7,953 nucleotides of DNA, taken from NCBI GenBank assembly GCA_031285105.1, contig JAITWV010000030.1:1-7953 (forward strand), written 5' to 3'. The translations under genes and the position numbers were made by a program. The notes under the pieces were generated by a model that was not told where the DNA came from, did not search any database, and worked only from the letters and a program-made list of their open reading frames with translations. Shown one piece after another: positions 5,049 through 7,953 of this stretch (within the stretch, counting starts at the first letter, position 1; every line of letters begins with the position of its first letter). The DNA is from Streptococcaceae bacterium (GTDB taxonomy: Bacteria > Bacillota > Bacilli > Lactobacillales > Streptococcaceae).

Positions 5049-5077
5049 TTGAAGAAAAAAGTTAAAAATGTTATTAT
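5049..5077 (+). promoter_or_regulatory. Promoter of map
   Basis: TTGAAG (5049-5054) and TATTAT (5072-5077) are separated by 17 bases. TG at 5069-5070 forms an extended -10 (TGTTATTAT). Transcription would start about 25 bases before the map ATG. It lies back to back with the flavodoxin promoter. Confidence 0.65.
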
Positions 5078-5109
5078 TAGTAAAAGTCAAGGAAATGAGG
5101 ATTATATAA

Positions 5110-5880
5110 ATGATTACCTTAAAAAGTGAACGTGAAATTGAATTAATGCACAAATCTGGGCAAATTTTAGCTGGTGTGCATCGTGAATTAAGAAAATTAA
5201 TCAAACCAGGCATTGATATGTGGGAAATTGAAGTCTTTGCTAAAAATTATATTGAAGAACGTGGTGGGATTGCTGCTCAAATTGGATTTGAAGGGTATGA
5301 ATTTGCCACTTGTTGCTCAATTAATGAAGAAATTTGTCATGGGATTCCTCGTCATCGTATTTTAAAAGAGGGCGATTTGATTAAAGTGGATATGTGTGTG
5401 GATTATCAAGGTGGAATTTCAGACTCATGTTGGGCTTATGCAGTGGGTGAGGTCAGTCCGGAGATTAAAACATTGATGGAAGTAACGAAAAAAGCTTTAG
5501 ATATCGGGATTGAACAAGCAGTTGTGGGCAATCGTGTCGGTGATATTGGGGCGGCGATTCAAGAATATATTGAGCCATTAGGTTATGGTTTAGTGACAGA
5601 TTTTGCCGGACACGGTATTGGACCAACCATTCATGAAGCCCCATTAATTCCTCATGCAGGCACTCACGGCAAAGGATTACGCTTAAAAGAAGGCATGGTC
5701 ATTACAATTGAGCCGATGATTAATATTGGTTCAGGAGATACTTACGCGGACTTTAAAATGATGTCAGGAGATGTTTACTTAGCAACGACGGTTGATGGAT
5801 CAATTTCTTGTCAGTATGAACATTCATTGGCCATTACCAAAGACGGCCCACGTATTTTAACATTACAGGATGAATTCTAG
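5110..5880 (+). CDS. map: Methionine aminopeptidase, type I
   Basis: This 256-residue enzyme has the pita-bread fold and removes the N-terminal Met from new proteins whose second residue is small, an essential cytosolic step after deformylation. By alignment to E. coli MetAP, the metal ligands are D94 (in IKVDMCVD), D105 (in GGISDSCW), H168 (in GHGIGPTIHEAP), E201 (in ITIEPMI) and E237 (in CQYEHSLAI). H77 in ICHGIP and H175 are the substrate-side histidines. The length is normal for type I without a zinc-finger extension. ATG 5110 has GAGG at 9 bases upstream and its own promoter. It is first in a plus-strand series with the YihY-type gene and exoA, interrupted by a palindromic element in the 183-bp gap after its stop. 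Confidence 0.95.
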   Translation: MITLKSEREIELMHKSGQILAGVHRELRKLIKPGIDMWEIEVFAKNYIEERGGIAAQIGFEGYEFATCCSINEEICHGIPRHRILKEGDLIKVDMCVDYQGGISDSCWAYAVGEVSPEIKTLMEVTKKALDIGIEQAVVGNRVGDIGAAIQEYIEPLGYGLVTDFAGHGIGPTIHEAPLIPHAGTHGKGLRLKEGMVITIEPMINIGSGDTYADFKMMSGDVYLATTVDGSISCQYEHSLAITKDGPRILTLQDEF

Positions 5881-5887
5881 TGGTGAA

Positions 5888-6017
5888 ACGAGTGTTTAGA
5901 CTTGAGTAAATTTTACCCCAGGGGCACTTCCTTTGGGCGCTCAAATATAAGGTTCGCCGCTTGCGGGGATTCTTATATTTGAAAATTTAGCTCAAGTCTG
6001 CTCCTGCGATTACTCGT
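5888..6017. repeat. Composite palindromic element between map and the yihY-like gene (EFAR-like)
   Basis: There are nested inverted repeats. ACGAGT (5888-5893) pairs with ACTCGT (6012-6017). AGACTTGAG (5898-5906) pairs with CTCAAGTCT (5991-5999). TAAATTTT (5907-5914) pairs with AAAATTTA (5982-5989). TCAAATATAAG (5941-5951) pairs with CTTATATTTGA (5972-5982), which shares its last base with the previous stem and so is partly alternative. The loop has CCGC/GCGG, and CCCCAGGGG lies at 5916-5924. It shares GCGATTACTC (6006-6015) and GCTTGCG (5959-5965) with the element at 28-248, suggesting a common modular repeat family. No ORF is present. If map, the yihY-like gene and exoA are cotranscribed, it would be transcribed as a structured RNA between them. 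The outer limits are uncertain and may extend to about 6040. Confidence 0.6.
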
Positions 6018-6063
6018 CGCAAAAAGGAAATGCTCGATTGAACCCGGATGAGGAAAAGGAATA

Positions 6064-6996
6064 ATGAAAAAAATTAAAGGTTTGATTCAACAAGTAAATG
6101 AAAACAAGATAATTACTAGTATTAAAACCCATTTTTCTGATAGTGAGATGGATTTAAACTCAATTGCGGTTGCCTTTTACTTGTTGCTCAGCCTTTTTCC
6201 TTTGTTGTTAGCGATTGGGAATATTTTGCCGTTTTTGCAAATTGATCATCAACTTGTCCTTCACACCATTCAAGAAGTGATTCCAGAAAATATTTATACT
6301 ACTTTTCAAAGTACATTTGAGCAATTGCTTTTTGAACAGAACACTTCGCTTTTATCAGTGGCTGTTTTGACGACTTTATTTGCTGCTTCTCAAGGCATTT
6401 CTTCTTTACAAACAGCAATGAATAAAGCCTATTCGCTAGAAAAACATCGAAATTTTTTGCTCAATCGCCTGTTAGGTATGATTGTGATTGTTTTATTATT
6501 TATTGTTACTTTTGTTGGTGTGGTGGTTATTGGCTTTGGACAAGATATTATGCTTTTTTTACAACGACACTTGCCCATTCCAGATAGTGCGGTTACTTTA
6601 TTTATGACAACTAAATGGCCGATTGCACTAGTAGGAATTTTTTGTGTCCTACTCATTTTGTATCTTGTCATCCCGAATGTAGTCATTCCTAAAATACGTT
6701 ACGTTTTACCTGGAACACTTGTTGCAACTGGAGGAACATTATTATTATCACAAGTTTTTGGCATTTACGCACGCTTTTTTGCTCGAAGAGTGGCTGGGTA
6801 TCAAGTGATTGGCTCATTTATTATCTTGATGTTTTGGTTAGTATTTAATGCAAAAATCTTAATTTTAGGGGCGATTATCAATTCCGTTTATCAAGAAATA
6901 GCTACAGGGAAAAAAGCCAAACCTAGAAAAATTGTGCAAAAACATATTCATCGTTTTCGGAACAAATTAAATAAAGAAGAAGAGGATTTTAAATGA
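6064..6996 (+). CDS. YihY/BrkB family inner-membrane protein
   Basis: This 310-residue protein has about six membrane segments, at roughly residues 34-57, 96-115, 137-159, 186-208, 215-234 and 247-276. The family signature IAVAFYLLLSLFPLLLAIG (34-52) is in the first of them, and the C-terminal tail is charged (basic, then EEED). The family was once annotated as ribonuclease BN. That name belongs to an unrelated soluble nuclease, and the real function of YihY/BrkB proteins is not settled, with transport or envelope roles suggested. The Shine-Dalgarno region before ATG 6064 is AGGAAAAGGA. The stop overlaps the exoA start by four bases (ATGA), so the two genes are almost surely cotranscribed and may be translationally coupled. 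Confidence 0.9.
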   Translation: MKKIKGLIQQVNENKIITSIKTHFSDSEMDLNSIAVAFYLLLSLFPLLLAIGNILPFLQIDHQLVLHTIQEVIPENIYTTFQSTFEQLLFEQNTSLLSVAVLTTLFAASQGISSLQTAMNKAYSLEKHRNFLLNRLLGMIVIVLLFIVTFVGVVVIGFGQDIMLFLQRHLPIPDSAVTLFMTTKWPIALVGIFCVLLILYLVIPNVVIPKIRYVLPGTLVATGGTLLLSQVFGIYARFFARRVAGYQVIGSFIILMFWLVFNAKILILGAIINSVYQEIATGKKAKPRKIVQKHIHRFRNKLNKEEEDFK

Positions 6997-7829
6997 AATA
7001 TAAATTTATCTCATGGAATATCGACTCACTCAATGCCGCAATTACAGGAGTAAGCCCGCGCGCTGGGATGAGTAAAAACGTATTAGAAAATTTAGCACAA
7101 ATGAAACCAGATGTATTAGCTATTCAAGAAACCAAATTAAAAGCAACAGGTCCGACCAAAAAACATCTTCATATAATAGAAGAAATGTTTCCAGGATATA
7201 AAATTGCTTGGCGTTCTAGTGATGAACCAGCTAGAAAAGGATATGCTGGAGTGATGTTTTTATACAAAGAAAGTTTGCCGCAACCGATGATTACTTATCC
7301 AAAAATTGATGCCCCAACTACCATGGATGATGAAGGGCGAATCATTACACTTGAATTTCCTGAGTTTTTTGTTACGCAAGTTTACACACCAAATTCAGGT
7401 AATGGCTTAACTCGTTTAGAAGATCGTGGTGTTTGGGATGATTGCTACCGTGCTTATTTAACCAAATTAGATAAAGTAAAACCGGTTGTTGCTTGTGGGG
7501 ATTATAATGTGGCTTTTCAAGAAATTGATTTGAAAAACCCTAGAACCAATCGCAATAATCCAGGCTTTACTGATCAAGAACGAGAAAAATTTGGCTTGTT
7601 ACTTAAAGCCGGTTTTACTGATACATTCCGTTATAAACATGGTGATGTGCCTGAAAAATACACTTGGTGGGCACAAATTTCTAAAACTAGTAAGATTAAT
7701 AACTCTGGTTGGCGGATTGATTATTGGTTGGTAAGTAATCGAATTCAAGAGGGAATTTTAAACTCAGATATGATTGACTCTGGTTTAAGACAAGACCATA
7801 CACCTATTTTATTGGAAATTGAATTATAA
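6993..7829 (+). CDS. exoA: Exodeoxyribonuclease III / AP endonuclease (ExoIII family)
   Basis: This 278-residue enzyme of the Mg2+-dependent endonuclease/exonuclease/phosphatase fold is expected to cleave DNA 5' of abasic sites in base excision repair. It may also remove damaged 3' ends. Visible catalytic motifs are ISWNIDSLN (Asn9), AIQETKL (Glu46), VYTPNSG (Tyr131), CGDYNVAF (Asp170, Asn172), WRIDYWLVS (Asp243) and RQDHTPI (Asp268, His269). All expected active-site residues are present, and the length matches the Gram-positive ExoA group. The ATG lies inside the stop region of the YihY-type gene, with AGAAGAGG as the upstream Shine-Dalgarno. It is the last gene of the plus-strand series and is followed by a strong terminator. 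Confidence 0.95.
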   Translation: MKYKFISWNIDSLNAAITGVSPRAGMSKNVLENLAQMKPDVLAIQETKLKATGPTKKHLHIIEEMFPGYKIAWRSSDEPARKGYAGVMFLYKESLPQPMITYPKIDAPTTMDDEGRIITLEFPEFFVTQVYTPNSGNGLTRLEDRGVWDDCYRAYLTKLDKVKPVVACGDYNVAFQEIDLKNPRTNRNNPGFTDQEREKFGLLLKAGFTDTFRYKHGDVPEKYTWWAQISKTSKINNSGWRIDYWLVSNRIQEGILNSDMIDSGLRQDHTPILLEIEL

Positions 7830-7834
7830 AAACT

Positions 7835-7872
7835 AAAAACACGGTAATCATCTTTACGATTCCCGTGTTTTT
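7835..7872. terminator. Bidirectional terminator between exoA and the convergent right-edge gene
   Basis: The perfect 10-bp inverted repeat AAAAACACGG (7835-7844)/CCGTGTTTTT (7863-7872) starts 5 bases after the exoA stop. Inner pairing (TAATC/GATT) lengthens the stem. T-runs flank it in both orientations, so it can also serve the minus-strand gene ending at 7887. Confidence 0.85.
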
Positions 7873-7886
7873 ATAATTCAAATACA

Positions 7887-7953
7887 TTAACTTTGAACCA
7901 TTTTTTGCCACCATCCTAAATGTTCTGATACATGTAACCCAGCAAAAATTAAC
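7887..7953 (-). CDS. C-terminal fragment of an unidentified gene (right edge)
   Basis: The minus-strand frame entering from the right edge encodes LIFAGLHVSEHLGWW, then QKMVQS and a TAA at 7889-7887. The His/Trp-rich composition looks protein-like. The stop lies 15 bases before a terminator that works in this orientation, as expected for a convergent gene. Only 21 residues are visible. I do not recognise the family. Confidence 0.5.
   Translation of the reverse strand, partial: LIFAGLHVSEHLGWWQKMVQS

Noticed and set aside
4824..5213. ORFs at 4824-5006 (plus) and 4989-5213 (minus)
   Set aside because: The first is antisense to flavodoxin; the second spans the divergent promoters and the map start in antisense.
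6429..6686. 85-residue minus-strand ORF
   Set aside because: It is antisense to the membrane segments of the YihY-type gene and has no support as a gene.
6064..6996. Annotation of the YihY-type gene as ribonuclease BN
   Set aside because: The protein is a polytopic membrane protein. RNase BN activity belongs to the unrelated soluble RNase Z-type enzyme.

Overview
The window is AT-rich DNA from a low-GC Gram-positive bacterium. The gene families point to Lactobacillales, most likely Enterococcaceae: a Bacillota-type TopB, a short-chain flavodoxin divergent from a type I methionine aminopeptidase, a YihY/BrkB protein, an ExoIII-type nuclease and a class II bacteriocin locus with double-glycine leaders. 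Two large composite palindromic elements resemble the small modular repeats (EFAR) described in Enterococcus faecalis. I cannot prove genus or species from the sequence alone.

Layout. Bases 1-423 hold no convincing complete gene. They contain a 221-bp palindromic element (28-248), possibly sitting in the 3' end of a gene that enters from the left, and the terminator of topB. topB (424-2490, minus) encodes DNA topoisomerase III. A small GlsB/YeaQ-type membrane protein (2628-2876, plus) is divergent from it and ends at a bidirectional terminator. A 46-residue zinc-ribbon-like protein (3011-3151, minus) follows, preceded by a perfect 37-bp palindrome. Next is an accessory-looking cassette on the minus strand: two 60-residue peptides with double-glycine leaders (4185-4367 and 3983-4165), then a CPBP/Abi membrane protein (3309-3968) that is probably the immunity protein. 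Upstream of the cassette lie a pair of 9-bp direct repeats exactly 21 bp apart and a tiny divergent ORF (4451-4504). Similar terminator hairpins bound the cassette on both sides.

The right half is housekeeping. Flavodoxin (4546-4989, minus) is divergent from map (5110-5880, plus), and both have recognisable extended -10 promoters. map is followed by a second composite palindrome (5888-6017), then by a YihY/BrkB gene and exoA, which overlap by four bases. A strong bidirectional terminator (7835-7872) separates exoA from the C-terminal end of a convergent gene at the right edge.

The most interesting part is 3271-4541. It looks like a compact two-peptide bacteriocin plus immunity module, possibly under quorum-sensing control. 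No transporter, histidine kinase or response regulator lies in the window, so export and induction would have to come from elsewhere in the genome.
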